The notes below the pieces were generated by a model. That model had not been told where the DNA came from. It saw nothing but the letters and a program-made list of their open reading frames with translations, and ran no database searches. A stretch of 56,939 bases of DNA, from contig CASERW010000006.1 of the NCBI GenBank assembly GCA_949290445.1, positions 1 through 56,939 on the forward strand. The letters run 5' to 3'. Shown here piece by piece: positions 1-8,283 of this stretch (position 1 is its first letter; each line of letters starts with the position of its first letter). This stretch comes from Aeriscardovia aeriphila. Lineage in GTDB: Bacteria > Actinomycetota > Actinomycetes > Actinomycetales > Bifidobacteriaceae. The position numbers were made by a program, and so were the translations under genes.

Positions 1-492
1 CTTGCTGAAGAAACCGATTTTGACTGGACCATCGTTCGCACCGGCCTGTATGCCTACAAGCTTGCCGATGACCTGCCGTTTATTTCCCAGTCGGGCATTC
101 TTGACTTGCCGATGGGCAAAGATTCTCAGGACCCGTTGAGCTTCATCACAGTGAAAGATGTTGCCCACGCCATTGCGCAGCTTGCATTAAATCCCCGCGA
201 AGAGGATAACCACCAAACATATACCCTCACTCAAGAGCGCTCCTATACGCCAAGCGAGCTCGCACAGCTGCTTAGTGGTGTGATTGGCCAACCTGTGGAA
301 TACCATCCTGCAAAGCCAGAACAGTATATTGCCCGCTTGAAGCAATCTGCCGTTACTGCTGACCACGCTGAACTGTCAGCAAGCTTGTATAAAGCCGGAG
401 GCATGGGCTTGCTGGGCGAGATCACCTCTGACTACGAAAAACTTACGGGAGAAAAACCGCAGACTCTGGAAGACTACTTAGCAACGCGGTAA
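1..492 (+). CDS. NmrA-like NAD(P)-binding oxidoreductase, 5' end missing
   Basis: The reading frame is open from the first base, so the gene begins before the window and only about 163 C-terminal residues are seen. The segment DWTIVRTGLYAYKL and the later FITVKDVAHAIAQLAL match the C-terminal half of NmrA/atypical short-chain dehydrogenases (quinone oxidoreductase QOR2-like), where the first segment forms the substrate-side strand and the second the 'v.D.A.a...l' helix. The Rossmann glycine motif would lie upstream and cannot be checked. A typical family member is about 280-300 residues, so roughly 40% is missing. It may reduce quinones or act as a redox sensor; the substrate is not readable here. 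It is followed by 218 bp without a gene. Confidence 0.75.
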   Translation, partial: LAEETDFDWTIVRTGLYAYKLADDLPFISQSGILDLPMGKDSQDPLSFITVKDVAHAIAQLALNPREEDNHQTYTLTQERSYTPSELAQLLSGVIGQPVEYHPAKPEQYIARLKQSAVTADHAELSASLYKAGGMGLLGEITSDYEKLTGEKPQTLEDYLATR

Positions 493-610
493 ACGGGCAT
501 CATACACGCTCATACACACCCACATGCCCCTCCAGGCGCGCGTCACATACACGCTCATACGCGTGAACCGCATGAGTGCGTCACTACTACCATCCAGCTC
601 ACGCACAACG

Positions 611-652
611 CAATGTGTTGAGCGCAATGTGTTGAGCGAAATGTGTTGTTTG
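611..652. repeat. 14-bp tandem repeat upstream of the amidohydrolase
   Basis: Two identical 14-base units, CAATGTGTTGAGCG (611-624 and 625-638), are followed by a degenerate third copy (639-652). They lie in the 218-bp gap between the dehydrogenase and amidohydrolase genes. The same gap also holds a short repeat of the string catacacgctcatac near 501 and 547. This could be a regulator binding array or simple slippage; no function is assigned. Confidence 0.6.
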
Positions 653-710
653 TGTAACAGACGGCGACTACCCTTGAGAAAAAGAAAGCTTTCAAGGAAG
701 GATGCTGCCT

Positions 711-2396
711 ATGCTCGACAACACCGCGCAGAATTCCAACAATGACGTGGAGGATTCTCCTGCTAACACAACCCTGCCAGATACCACTTTCGCCGAGGAG
801 TTTGGCGAAAGCATGGACGACGACCTTGCCGATGTGAGCTTGAGCGATCTGGGTAAAGACGCTGGCGATTTTCTGACGAGCTTGCGAGACCAAGCCGTCG
901 AGTTCTGGCAATCTCAAGCCAAACCTCAGCTCAGCCAAGCAAGCGAACAGGCAAAGAATGCTCTCAGCCAAGCCAATGCGCAGCTCGCCGCACAGACGCA
1001 GAAACTCAACGACCTGACTCGCCTGCTCACCAAGCCCGAGCACGTGCCATTCGCCATCACTCACGTGAGCATCGTCGACGACCTGGAAAGCACGCCAGAT
1101 GAGCTCGACATGCGCCGCAACAAGGTGAGCGTCTACCCTGACCAGACAATCGTTATCGGAGCTGATGGCAAGATCGAAGAAATTGGTGATAGCGCCAGCA
1201 TCGAACCAGCCCTGCCACAAGGCTACCGTCGCCTCGACGCCACAGGAAAGTTCGCCATCCCAGGCCTCATCAACTTGCACGTGCACACCTTCTCCAATGG
1301 CAGGCCGCTACAAAAGATGACGAGTAAGGATCAGACGCTGAAAATGCGCCGATTCTTCGACACAAAGGCAGGCCGAGAAGCAGCTTTCGCGCTCAGCCTC
1401 AAGAACCTGGAAACAATGCTGCGCTCCGGCGTCACCACTCTTCGCACCCTGGGTGATTTAGGCGACGATGCAATTCGAGTAAGCAAGCTCGTTGACGAAG
1501 GTCGCATTACAGGCCCGCGCGTTCTCGCCTCTGGCCCGATTATTGCTGCGGTAGGAGGCCATGGCGCTCCCCTGATTTCTATGGAATGCGCTGATGAGGC
1601 TGATGCCTCCGTTGCCGTCGATCGCAATATCGCCATGGGTGCAAGCGCTATCAAGGTTGCTTCGACTGGCGGTGTGACTGATTCCACCGAGCGCGGAGAA
1701 GCAGGAGCTGTTCAGCTCACCGAAGGCCAGATGGCCATTATCTGCGAGATTGCTCATGAGCATGGTCTCCTCGTCGCAGCTCACGCTCAAAGTTTGGACG
1801 GTGTGAAGAACGCTTTGCGCGCCGGCGTGGACACTATTGAGCATGGTAGCGAGCTGGACGACGAGGCAATCGCCCTATTTAAGAACAACCCCAAGGCCTT
1901 GCACGGTTTCTCCAGCTTTGACGCCACTCTTCTGGCAGGTGTCACCATGCGCGATCTGCCGCAGAGCGTCACTCAGCTTGGCGACATTCCTCTTGCCAAC
2001 GGTACGGATATCACAAATGGCATGCTCGCTGGCCTCAAGCAGGCTAAAGAGGCTGGCATCGTTGTCAGCATGGGTACTGATTCTGCTATGCCTTTGGTCA
2101 CTCAGTATGGCACGTGGCGAGAGCTCCAAGTGCTCATGAAGTACGCCGATTACACCGCCGCTGAGGCACTGTACACGGCAACTCATGTCAACGCAGGAGT
2201 TCTTGGCTTAGGCAGCGAGATTGGCACGCTGCGCGAAGGCTATAGCGCTGACATCGTCATCACTGATGAGAACCCTCTGGATAACCTCTCCACTTTGGAC
2301 GATGTGGAATTGGTTGTTGCTCAGGGCCTGCCAGTGTTCCATCCTGAAGTCAAGAAGAATGAGGAGATTGAGCGCAACCTTGATTTGCTTGGTTAA
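711..2396 (+). CDS. Amidohydrolase family protein (imidazolonepropionase-like)
   Basis: This is a 561-residue metal-dependent hydrolase of the amidohydrolase superfamily, probably a cytosolic cyclic amidase or peptidase-like enzyme; the substrate is unknown. Visible landmarks are the metal motif NLHVHTF (His about 190 and 192), AAHAQS near 356, IEHGS near 377 and MGTDSAMP near 455, followed by the usual C-terminal strand LREGYSADIVITDENPLD. The first about 100 residues are acidic and helix-prone (QAKPQLSQASEQAKNALSQ) and are not part of the usual fold. ATG 711 is preferred over ATG 702 because AAGGAAGG (694-701) is about 9 bases from 711 but abuts 702. The gene stands alone, with a motif pair and a terminator right after its stop. 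Confidence 0.85.
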   Translation: MLDNTAQNSNNDVEDSPANTTLPDTTFAEEFGESMDDDLADVSLSDLGKDAGDFLTSLRDQAVEFWQSQAKPQLSQASEQAKNALSQANAQLAAQTQKLNDLTRLLTKPEHVPFAITHVSIVDDLESTPDELDMRRNKVSVYPDQTIVIGADGKIEEIGDSASIEPALPQGYRRLDATGKFAIPGLINLHVHTFSNGRPLQKMTSKDQTLKMRRFFDTKAGREAAFALSLKNLETMLRSGVTTLRTLGDLGDDAIRVSKLVDEGRITGPRVLASGPIIAAVGGHGAPLISMECADEADASVAVDRNIAMGASAIKVASTGGVTDSTERGEAGAVQLTEGQMAIICEIAHEHGLLVAAHAQSLDGVKNALRAGVDTIEHGSELDDEAIALFKNNPKALHGFSSFDATLLAGVTMRDLPQSVTQLGDIPLANGTDITNGMLAGLKQAKEAGIVVSMGTDSAMPLVTQYGTWRELQVLMKYADYTAAEALYTATHVNAGVLGLGSEIGTLREGYSADIVITDENPLDNLSTLDDVELVVAQGLPVFHPEVKKNEEIERNLDLLG

Positions 2397-2401
2397 AGGT
2401 T

Positions 2402-2439
2402 GAGATTATCAACACTGATAATTCAACACTGATAATCTC
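2402..2439. repeat. Dispersed-motif inverted pair
   Basis: GAGATTATCA at 2402-2411 faces TGATAATCTC at 2430-2439, starting 5 bases after the amidohydrolase stop. A partial third copy (actgataatt) sits between them. This is one of the best paired examples of the dispersed 10-bp word described in the findings. Confidence 0.8.
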
Positions 2440-2447
2440 CTCTCCTT

Positions 2448-2503
2448 AAGCCCGTACCTGCAGGCAAGCTGACTTTTCAGCTCCTTGGTACGGGCTTTCT
2501 TTT
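2448..2503 (+). terminator. Rho-independent terminator after the amidohydrolase
   Basis: The 11-bp stem AAGCCCGTACC (2448-2458) / GGTACGGGCTT (2487-2497) is followed by TCTTTT. The long loop holds a second small hairpin, AGCTGA/TCAGCT. Confidence 0.8.
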
Positions 2504-2511
2504 CCTGGCGC

Positions 2512-2601
2512 CCACCAGGGCTGACAGCAACCTACCGGTAAGCCGCCCTTGCCGCCAAGCTCAGGCTTTCTGGTGTCCACCAGGGCTGACCGCAACCTAC
2601 C
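2512..2601. repeat. 25-bp direct repeat, two copies 65 bp apart
   Basis: Positions 2512-2536 and 2577-2601 are identical except at one base (CCACCAGGGCTGAC followed by A or C, then GCAACCTACC). They lie between the amidohydrolase terminator and the MarR operators. The intervening 40 bp is GC-rich with no ORF. Origin is unknown; possible residues of a duplication or paired protein-binding sites. Confidence 0.65.
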
Positions 2602-2660
2602 AGAGCGGGCCTTTGTGTGAAAGTTCCTTCACCTTTTCCTGCGTTTCGCTCAGAAAGAAT

Positions 2661-2702
2661 GTTGCATATGCAACAAAATATGATTATTGTTGCACATGCA
2701 AC
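2661..2702. promoter_or_regulatory. Two palindromic operators for the MarR regulator
   Basis: GTTGCATATGCAAC (2661-2674) is a perfect 14-bp palindrome. GTTGCACATGCAAC (2689-2702) is the same palindrome with one mismatch, 28 bp away centre to centre. Both precede the MarR-type gene directly. The TTGC...GCAA form is typical of MarR dimer sites, so autorepression of the marR-ABC operon is the likely role. Confidence 0.8.
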
Positions 2703-2732
2703 AAAAAGATGAGAGGTACAAGGAGGCAGCAC

Positions 2733-3326
2733 GTGAGCAGTGCAGCACAACCCTCCGAGTCTCACAACCAACCATCCCTCGAGCCACAGGCCTTTGAAGA
2801 CTTGACCTCCCCGTCAGTCTCCTACTTCGCCAAGCAAATGCATGTTCTTCACTCGCTAGTGAAAAGGCTGCTCGACGCTCAGACGCCAGAAGATGGCCGC
2901 CTGGTAGGTTCCAGCAGCGTTTTCCTGCTGTATTACTTGCGCCACAGGCCAGGGATGACGGCAAGTCAAACCCAGATTGCCACAGATAGAGCGTCGTCGC
3001 GATCCTCCATTTCCCGAGTGATCGACCATCTCGAAGAGTTGGGAATGGTGGAAAGGCACGAAGACCCTACAGACTCGCGAGTCAACCTCGTCACACTCAC
3101 TAAGAAGGGCTGCACAACAGAGCGGCAGATGAGTGAGAATGCCATCCAAACATGGAAAACCATGTTGGACGGCATTAGTCCCGAGGATATTTCCACTTCA
3201 GCAAAAACGCTGTTGGCCATGAAACGTAATGTGGCTCGAGCGCTTGAAGCTGCTGAAGGCAATAATAAAGCTGAAAGTTCAGAGAAACGAGACACGATGA
3301 CGAATATGAGAGAGGAGGAACAGTGA
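2733..3326 (+). CDS. MarR family transcriptional regulator
   Basis: A 197-residue winged-helix repressor. The core runs from about residue 30 to 165: helix QMHVLHSLVKRLLDA, the recognition region ATDRASSRSSISRVIDHLEELGMV, and the wing RHEDPTDSRVNLVTLTKKG, which carries the D-x-R signature of MarR wings. GTG 2733 is chosen because AGGAGG (2721-2726) lies 6 bases upstream and because the longer open frame from 2613 would run through the operators at 2661-2702. The stop TGA (3324-3326) overlaps the GTG start of the following ABC gene, so the three genes are translationally coupled. It very likely represses the operon and is released by a compound that the exporter pumps out; the ligand is unknown. 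Confidence 0.9.
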   Translation: MSSAAQPSESHNQPSLEPQAFEDLTSPSVSYFAKQMHVLHSLVKRLLDAQTPEDGRLVGSSSVFLLYYLRHRPGMTASQTQIATDRASSRSSISRVIDHLEELGMVERHEDPTDSRVNLVTLTKKGCTTERQMSENAIQTWKTMLDGISPEDISTSAKTLLAMKRNVARALEAAEGNNKAESSEKRDTMTNMREEEQ

Positions 3327-5278
3327 GCAGCGCAACAAAGGCTTTAGCTTCTCAAATTCAGGACGAGCAAGAAGAGCTCACAGCTCGTAGTTCTACTCAA
3401 ACTGCTCAGGAGCTTCTTGCACGCGAGGAGGCAGAGTTTACTCGCGATAAAGGTTCCGCCAAGGATTTCCGCTATCTTTTCCCCAGCTTCCGTGAGTATG
3501 GCAAGTATGCTGCCATGACTTCTGTTCTCATCGTCATCGAAGCTATTTTCGAGTTGATGATTCCTACGTATATGGCTCGCCTCATCGACTATGGCATTAC
3601 TCCTCGTGATATGGCGCAAGTCTGGCATTGGGGATTGATTCTCATTCTTCTCGCCATTCTCTCCATTGGTGCTGGCGTGGGTGCAGCTTTCACTGCTGCT
3701 CGCTCGGGTGCTGGTTTTGCGAAGAATTTGAGGCGTGATCTGTTTGAGAAGGTTCAGGCTTTCTCTTTTGCTAATATTGAGCATTTCTCGACAGGTTCGA
3801 TCATTACTCGTTTGACGACGGATGTGACGAATGTTCAGAATTCTCTTCAGATGATTTTCATCATTGCTTTCCGTGCTCCTGTGATGATGATCGTTTCGAT
3901 TATTCTGTGCTTTAGGCTCAATTTCAAGCTTTCGCTCATCTATATTGCGGTGATGATTGTTCTGGGCGTGATTTTGATGAGCCTTGCTGGCTCTGTGCAT
4001 CCTATTTTCGTTCGCGTGTTCCACACCTATGATGTGTTGAACTCGTCAGTGGAAGAGGATATTAACGGCATTCGTGTGGTGAAGGGCTTCAACCGTGAGG
4101 CTCATCAGTCCACTATTTTTAGGCATATTTCTCAGCGTATTTATGAGCTGTTTTGCAAGGCTGAGTTCCGTATGAGCTGGATTGATCCAGCTGCGAATAT
4201 CAGTATTGCTTTCATTATTATGATGACCTCGTGGGTTGCTGCTCAGGAGATTGTTGCTTCGGGAAACAATGAGGCTTTGGGTATGACGACGGGTGATTTA
4301 ACGTCCCTGTTTTCTTACGCTATTGCCATTTTGATGTCGACGATAATGTTGATGGGCGTTTTCGTGATGATTATCATTTCGCGTGCGTCCGCTTCACGTA
4401 TGGCAGCTATTTTGCTGGAGAAGAGCGATATGCAAAACCCTGAGCACCCTCTCATGGATGTTCCCGATGGTTCTGTGGACTTTGAGGATGTGGTGTTCCG
4501 TTATGACGCTCAGGGTACGGGTACTCCTGTGGTGGACCATGTGAGTATGCATATCCCTTCCGGTTCAACCATTGGAATTATTGGTGAGACCGGTTCAGCG
4601 AAGTCCTCTTTGGTTCAGCTGATTCCTCGTCTTTACGATGTTCAGGAAGGCTCTGTGAAAGTGGGCGGCCATGACGTGCGTGAGTACGATATGGATGTTT
4701 TGCGTCACGCTGTTTCTATGGTTTTGCAAAAGAACACGCTATTTACAGGTACGATTGCTGAGAATTTGAGGTGGGGTAACCCTGATGCCACGGATGAGCA
4801 GTTGCGCCATGCTGCCCAGCTCGCTCATGCTGATGACTTCGTTCAGGAGATGCCGAAGAAGTACGACACGATGATTGAAGAGGGCGGTACGAATGTTTCT
4901 GGTGGTCAGAAACAGCGTTTGACGATCGCGCGCGCTATTTTGCGTCAGCCGAAGGTGTTGATTCTCGACGATTCGACGTCTGCTGTTGATACGAAGACGG
5001 ATGCTGATATTCGTCAAGCTTTCGCGACTGAACTGCCGAATACCACAAAGATTATCATTGCTCAGCGTTTGAGTTCTGTGGAAAGTGCTGACCAGATCTT
5101 CTATTTGAAGAATGGCATGATTGCTGCTCATGGAACGCACGAGGAGTTGATGGAAAACTCTGCAGATTACCGCAGCACGTGGCTGTCGCAAAATGAGGCC
5201 AAGCAGGCGGGTATCGAAGAGGGAATTATCGATGAGAACGGTAACGAGATTGCAGCAAAGGAGGGTGAGAATGACTGA
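3323..5278 (+). CDS. ABC exporter half, degenerate-ATPase subunit
   Basis: A 651-residue half-transporter with six predicted membrane helices (about residues 60-360) and a C-terminal ATPase domain. Walker A is GETGSAKSS near 421, the signature is NVSGGQKQR near 525 and Walker B reads LILDDSTSAVD near 548. The catalytic glutamate after Walker B is replaced by Asp, and the H-loop histidine is replaced by Gln (IIAQRLSSV near 581). This is the hallmark of the non-catalytic partner in heterodimeric multidrug exporters such as LmrC/BmrC/EfrC/TM287. GTG 3323 overlaps the marR stop and has GAGAGGAGG just upstream. Its own stop overlaps the next start. It should pair with the next gene product in the membrane to export drugs, lipids or peptides. 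Confidence 0.9.
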   Translation: MSSATKALASQIQDEQEELTARSSTQTAQELLAREEAEFTRDKGSAKDFRYLFPSFREYGKYAAMTSVLIVIEAIFELMIPTYMARLIDYGITPRDMAQVWHWGLILILLAILSIGAGVGAAFTAARSGAGFAKNLRRDLFEKVQAFSFANIEHFSTGSIITRLTTDVTNVQNSLQMIFIIAFRAPVMMIVSIILCFRLNFKLSLIYIAVMIVLGVILMSLAGSVHPIFVRVFHTYDVLNSSVEEDINGIRVVKGFNREAHQSTIFRHISQRIYELFCKAEFRMSWIDPAANISIAFIIMMTSWVAAQEIVASGNNEALGMTTGDLTSLFSYAIAILMSTIMLMGVFVMIIISRASASRMAAILLEKSDMQNPEHPLMDVPDGSVDFEDVVFRYDAQGTGTPVVDHVSMHIPSGSTIGIIGETGSAKSSLVQLIPRLYDVQEGSVKVGGHDVREYDMDVLRHAVSMVLQKNTLFTGTIAENLRWGNPDATDEQLRHAAQLAHADDFVQEMPKKYDTMIEEGGTNVSGGQKQRLTIARAILRQPKVLILDDSTSAVDTKTDADIRQAFATELPNTTKIIIAQRLSSVESADQIFYLKNGMIAAHGTHEELMENSADYRSTWLSQNEAKQAGIEEGIIDENGNEIAAKEGEND

Positions 5279-7337
5279 AGCTACGATGAATCGCCACGGA
5301 AAGTTGATCAATAAGCGTCGTAACCCTGCGATTGACGCGGAAAGTGGCGCTCCTGATTTCAAGGGGCCTCGTGGCCGTGACCGTGCTGCTGCAAACTCGC
5401 GCGTGCACGCTGGTTCTTTTAAGCGTTTGATGAGCTATATCCTCAAGGACAAGCTGCGCATCGTCATCTTCATCGTGACTTTGGCGATGGATGCAGGCGC
5501 TTCTGCTCTGGTGTCGATCGTGTCGAAGAACTTGATCGATCAGTACATTATGCCGCTTCTGAAAGAGCAGCACCCTGATTTTGCACCGCTGGGTCGTTTC
5601 TTGCTCAGTATTGGTGCGATTTTGTTCGTCTGCGCCGTGGCAAAGCTCATTTCTCGCCTGGTGATTATTCAGGTTGAGCAGGGAACACTGAAGACGATTC
5701 GCGACGACATGTTCGACCACATGCAACAGTTGCCGATTGGCTACTTTGATTCCACTGGTCACGGCAACATTATGTCGCGTTATACCAATGATTCGGATAC
5801 TTTGCGTCAGGCTATTTCGCAGAGTTTCCCGAATGTGTTGAACTCTGCGCTGCAGTTTGTTGCCAGTTTCGTTGCTATGCTCATTCTCTCGGTTCCACTG
5901 GCTATTATTTCGGTAGTCTTTGTGGTCCTTGTGATGTGGGTTTCCAAGGGTGCTATGAAGCTTGCTTCTGGCTTCTTTGTTGACCAACAGAATGATTTAG
6001 GCCAGGTCAACTCTTTTGTGGAGGAGACTATTAAGGGCGAGAAAGTCGTCAAGGTGTTTACCCATGAGGATGCTACCCTCGCTCAGTTTGACGAGCATAA
6101 TGAGAAGCTGTACCGTTCTGCTGTTCACGCCAATTCTATTGGTAACTCGATGATGCCTTTCGTCAACAACATGGGTTACTTGCTCTACGTTATTTTGGCT
6201 GTCGTCGCTGGTTCGATGGCTATGGGCGGCGGCTGGAACCTCACGCTGACGGGTATGGCTCCAATGACGATCGGCACGGTGATCGGCTTCTTGCAGCTGT
6301 CGCGCGGTTTCATCAACCCGATTGGCCAGATCTTCCAGCAGGTTGCTTCCATCATGATGGCGATGGCTGGCGCTTCCCGCATTTTCGAGCTGATGGATGA
6401 GCCTATTGAAAAGGACAATGGCACTGTCACTCTCGTCAACTCAGTTGTTGAAGAGGATGGTTCAATTCGTGAAACCAGCCGTCACACGGACACGTGGGCC
6501 TGGAAGGTTCCTCAAGGTGTGAAGGTGGATCAGAATGCTGCTGATCTTTCCTTTGTGACGAAGGCCAATAAGCATGCTCAGCCTGGTATGGCATATGCTC
6601 CTTTGCAAGGCCACATCACCTTTAAGGATGTGAACTTCTCTTACGTTCCTGGCGAGCAAATTCTCCATGACATCACTTTGGAGGCAAAGCCAGGCCAGAA
6701 GGTCGCGTTGGTGGGTTCGACAGGTGCTGGTAAGACGACGATTACCAACCTGATTAACCGCTTCTACGACCTCGATTCGGGCCAGATTCTCTACGATGGT
6801 ATTGATATTCGTTCCATCGCCAAGCCTGACCTGCGTCGCTCTTTGGGTTTGGTTCTTCAGGACGTCAACCTGTTTACTGGCACGGTGATGGATAATATTC
6901 GCTACGGTAAGCCGGATGCTACTGATGAGGAGTGCATTGCTGCGGCCAAGCTGGCAAATGCGGATGGTTTTATTCGCATGCTTCCTCAGGGTTATGACAC
7001 GTGGCTGTCGGGCTCGGGTGATGACCTTTCGCAAGGCCAGCGTCAGCTGATTTCCATTGCTCGTGCTGCCGTTGCTGACCCGCCAGCAATGATTTTGGAT
7101 GAGGCTACTTCCTCGATTGATACTCGTACTGAGGAAATCGTTCAGTCGGGTATGGACGCGTTGATGAAGAACCGCACGGTGTTCGTCATCGCTCACCGCC
7201 TGTCTACGGTTCGTAATTCAGACCTCATCATGGTGTTGGAGCATGGTCGCATTTTGGAGCGCGGTACTCATGAGGAGCTGATCGCTCAGCGTGGTGAGTA
7301 TTACCAGCTGTACACTGGCAAGTTTGAGCTTGACTGA
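5271..7337 (+). CDS. ABC exporter half, catalytic subunit
   Basis: A 688-residue half-transporter partner of the preceding protein. Six membrane helices lie at about residues 45-345. The ATPase has canonical residues: Walker A GSTGAGKTT near 482, signature DLSQGQRQ near 585, Walker B AMILDEATSSID near 607 with Glu, and H-loop VIAHRLSTV near 640. Between membrane domain and ATPase is a spacer of about 80 residues (DTWAWKVPQGVKVDQ...), as seen in Lactobacillus and Bifidobacterium members of this type. ATG 5271 is preceded by GGAGGGTGAG and overlaps the upstream stop (ATGACTGA), favouring 1:1 synthesis. The heterodimer would hydrolyse ATP mainly at the site containing this subunit's Walker B. 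The gene ends the marR operon, with a motif site and terminator after it. Confidence 0.92.
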   Translation: MTEATMNRHGKLINKRRNPAIDAESGAPDFKGPRGRDRAAANSRVHAGSFKRLMSYILKDKLRIVIFIVTLAMDAGASALVSIVSKNLIDQYIMPLLKEQHPDFAPLGRFLLSIGAILFVCAVAKLISRLVIIQVEQGTLKTIRDDMFDHMQQLPIGYFDSTGHGNIMSRYTNDSDTLRQAISQSFPNVLNSALQFVASFVAMLILSVPLAIISVVFVVLVMWVSKGAMKLASGFFVDQQNDLGQVNSFVEETIKGEKVVKVFTHEDATLAQFDEHNEKLYRSAVHANSIGNSMMPFVNNMGYLLYVILAVVAGSMAMGGGWNLTLTGMAPMTIGTVIGFLQLSRGFINPIGQIFQQVASIMMAMAGASRIFELMDEPIEKDNGTVTLVNSVVEEDGSIRETSRHTDTWAWKVPQGVKVDQNAADLSFVTKANKHAQPGMAYAPLQGHITFKDVNFSYVPGEQILHDITLEAKPGQKVALVGSTGAGKTTITNLINRFYDLDSGQILYDGIDIRSIAKPDLRRSLGLVLQDVNLFTGTVMDNIRYGKPDATDEECIAAAKLANADGFIRMLPQGYDTWLSGSGDDLSQGQRQLISIARAAVADPPAMILDEATSSIDTRTEEIVQSGMDALMKNRTVFVIAHRLSTVRNSDLIMVLEHGRILERGTHEELIAQRGEYYQLYTGKFELD

Positions 7338-7409
7338 GTTGATTTCGCCACGTTGCGCTTAAAACAGTTCAGTTTGCTGGCTTGAGTTTGGCCAAGTCAA
7401 GCTATATGG

Positions 7410-7423
7410 CTTGAGATTATCAG
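7410..7423. repeat. Dispersed motif, single copy
   Basis: CTTGAGATTATCAG lies 72 bp after the stop of the ABC operon and 10 bp before its terminator stem. The core GAGATTATCA is 7413-7422. Confidence 0.75.
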
Positions 7424-7432
7424 GCTGATGAG

Positions 7433-7460
7433 GGCGGCTGCTTTTTGACAGCCGCCTTTT
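7433..7460 (+). terminator. Rho-independent terminator of the marR-ABC operon
   Basis: GGCGGCTG (7433-7440) pairs with CAGCCGCC (7449-7456) around an 8-base loop, followed by TTTT. Confidence 0.85.
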
Positions 7461-7510
7461 CATACCTGCCACCGAGAGATCGCCTCTGCGGGAAACGGGT
7501 GTAGAACGCA

Positions 7511-7536
7511 AAACGGGAACCTTTCGGTTCCCGTTT
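7511..7536. terminator. Symmetric hairpin, possible bidirectional terminator
   Basis: AAACGGGAACC (7511-7521) and GGTTCCCGTTT (7526-7536) form an 11-bp perfect stem with a 4-base loop. The flanking A and T runs within the stem suit either strand. Confidence 0.6.
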
Positions 7537-8184
7537 CATCTGAATGATCCTCTGTGTGTTACGCACTGCGTGTGTGGGTTCTCAAGCCACGAGCAGTTCT
7601 CTCTGCGCAACTTCACTTCCTTCCTCTCTTCAGTTTTTCGTCTTCAGTTTTGAGTTTCCCTCTATCTTCAATTATGTTTTCAGCATTCTTCTTCGCCTCT
7701 CTTCTGCCCAGCAGCCCGCGCTCGAGCAGAACGAAGAAATACGTTCTGAAAACTGGGAGCTTCATCGCTCCTTTGCCTTTCAGTATTGAACCAAATTAAA
7801 CATAAAATGGTCAAGTGTTTGTTGGCGTTTATCGATGAAATGTTCATTAACCTGTAACCAGCCTTGTAATTACGCCTTTTTATTGCGTGTCTTTGACAGT
7901 TCGTACAAAATTATACGGCTTTTATCGCCCTACTTGTCAAAGTGTTCATCGCGCATTTCCGCCTTTATTCCACCGTCTCTCAGACAATACGCCTCAAACC
8001 GTTCGTATTCATACCCTTCTTACCAGATACCCTGATAAGCAATTGAAGTACCCCACTGACAATACGTTCAGTATCTCACCGGTTCGATTGAGCTAGCACA
8101 ACACCTCTGAAACCAGCACCCTCCACCAGTTCCCACGCAAGTCTGAGGCCACATCGAGCCCGCGCTACGGCAACAAAACCGCAG
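7537..8184. other. About 650 bp without a recognisable gene
   Basis: This stretch is more AT-rich than its neighbours and contains only short open frames with low-complexity, Ser/Phe-rich translations and no good ribosome-binding site (for example 7544-7799). A possible structured or untranslated RNA cannot be excluded, but I recognise none. Confidence 0.5.
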
Positions 8185-8220
8185 AAAACAAAAACTGCGC
8201 AAACCGAAAGGCTTGCGCAG
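8185..8220 (-). terminator. Terminator of the hydroxyacid dehydrogenase gene
   Basis: On the minus strand, CTGCGCAAGCC (8220-8210) pairs with GGTTTGCGCAG (8205-8195), with one G-T pair, and is followed by TTTTTGTTTT (8194-8185). It lies about 65 bp after the stop of the minus-strand gene at 8284-9204. Confidence 0.85.
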
Positions 8221-8265
8221 CAGTAACACACTGCCGAATACGCTCACATGAGCGATGAAGAGCAG

Positions 8266-8281
8266 TGATAATCTTGAGAAA
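8266..8281. repeat. Dispersed motif, variant copy
   Basis: TGATAATCTTGAGAAA ends 3 bases from the dehydrogenase stop codon. It matches the consensus TGATAATCTCAAGAAA except for a two-base swap (TG for CA). Confidence 0.65.
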
Positions 8282-8283
8282 CT

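Noticed and set aside
7544..7799. Two overlapping 81-residue frames
   Set aside because: Low-complexity Ser/Phe/Leu translations, no ribosome-binding site, and a hairpin just upstream; treated as non-coding.
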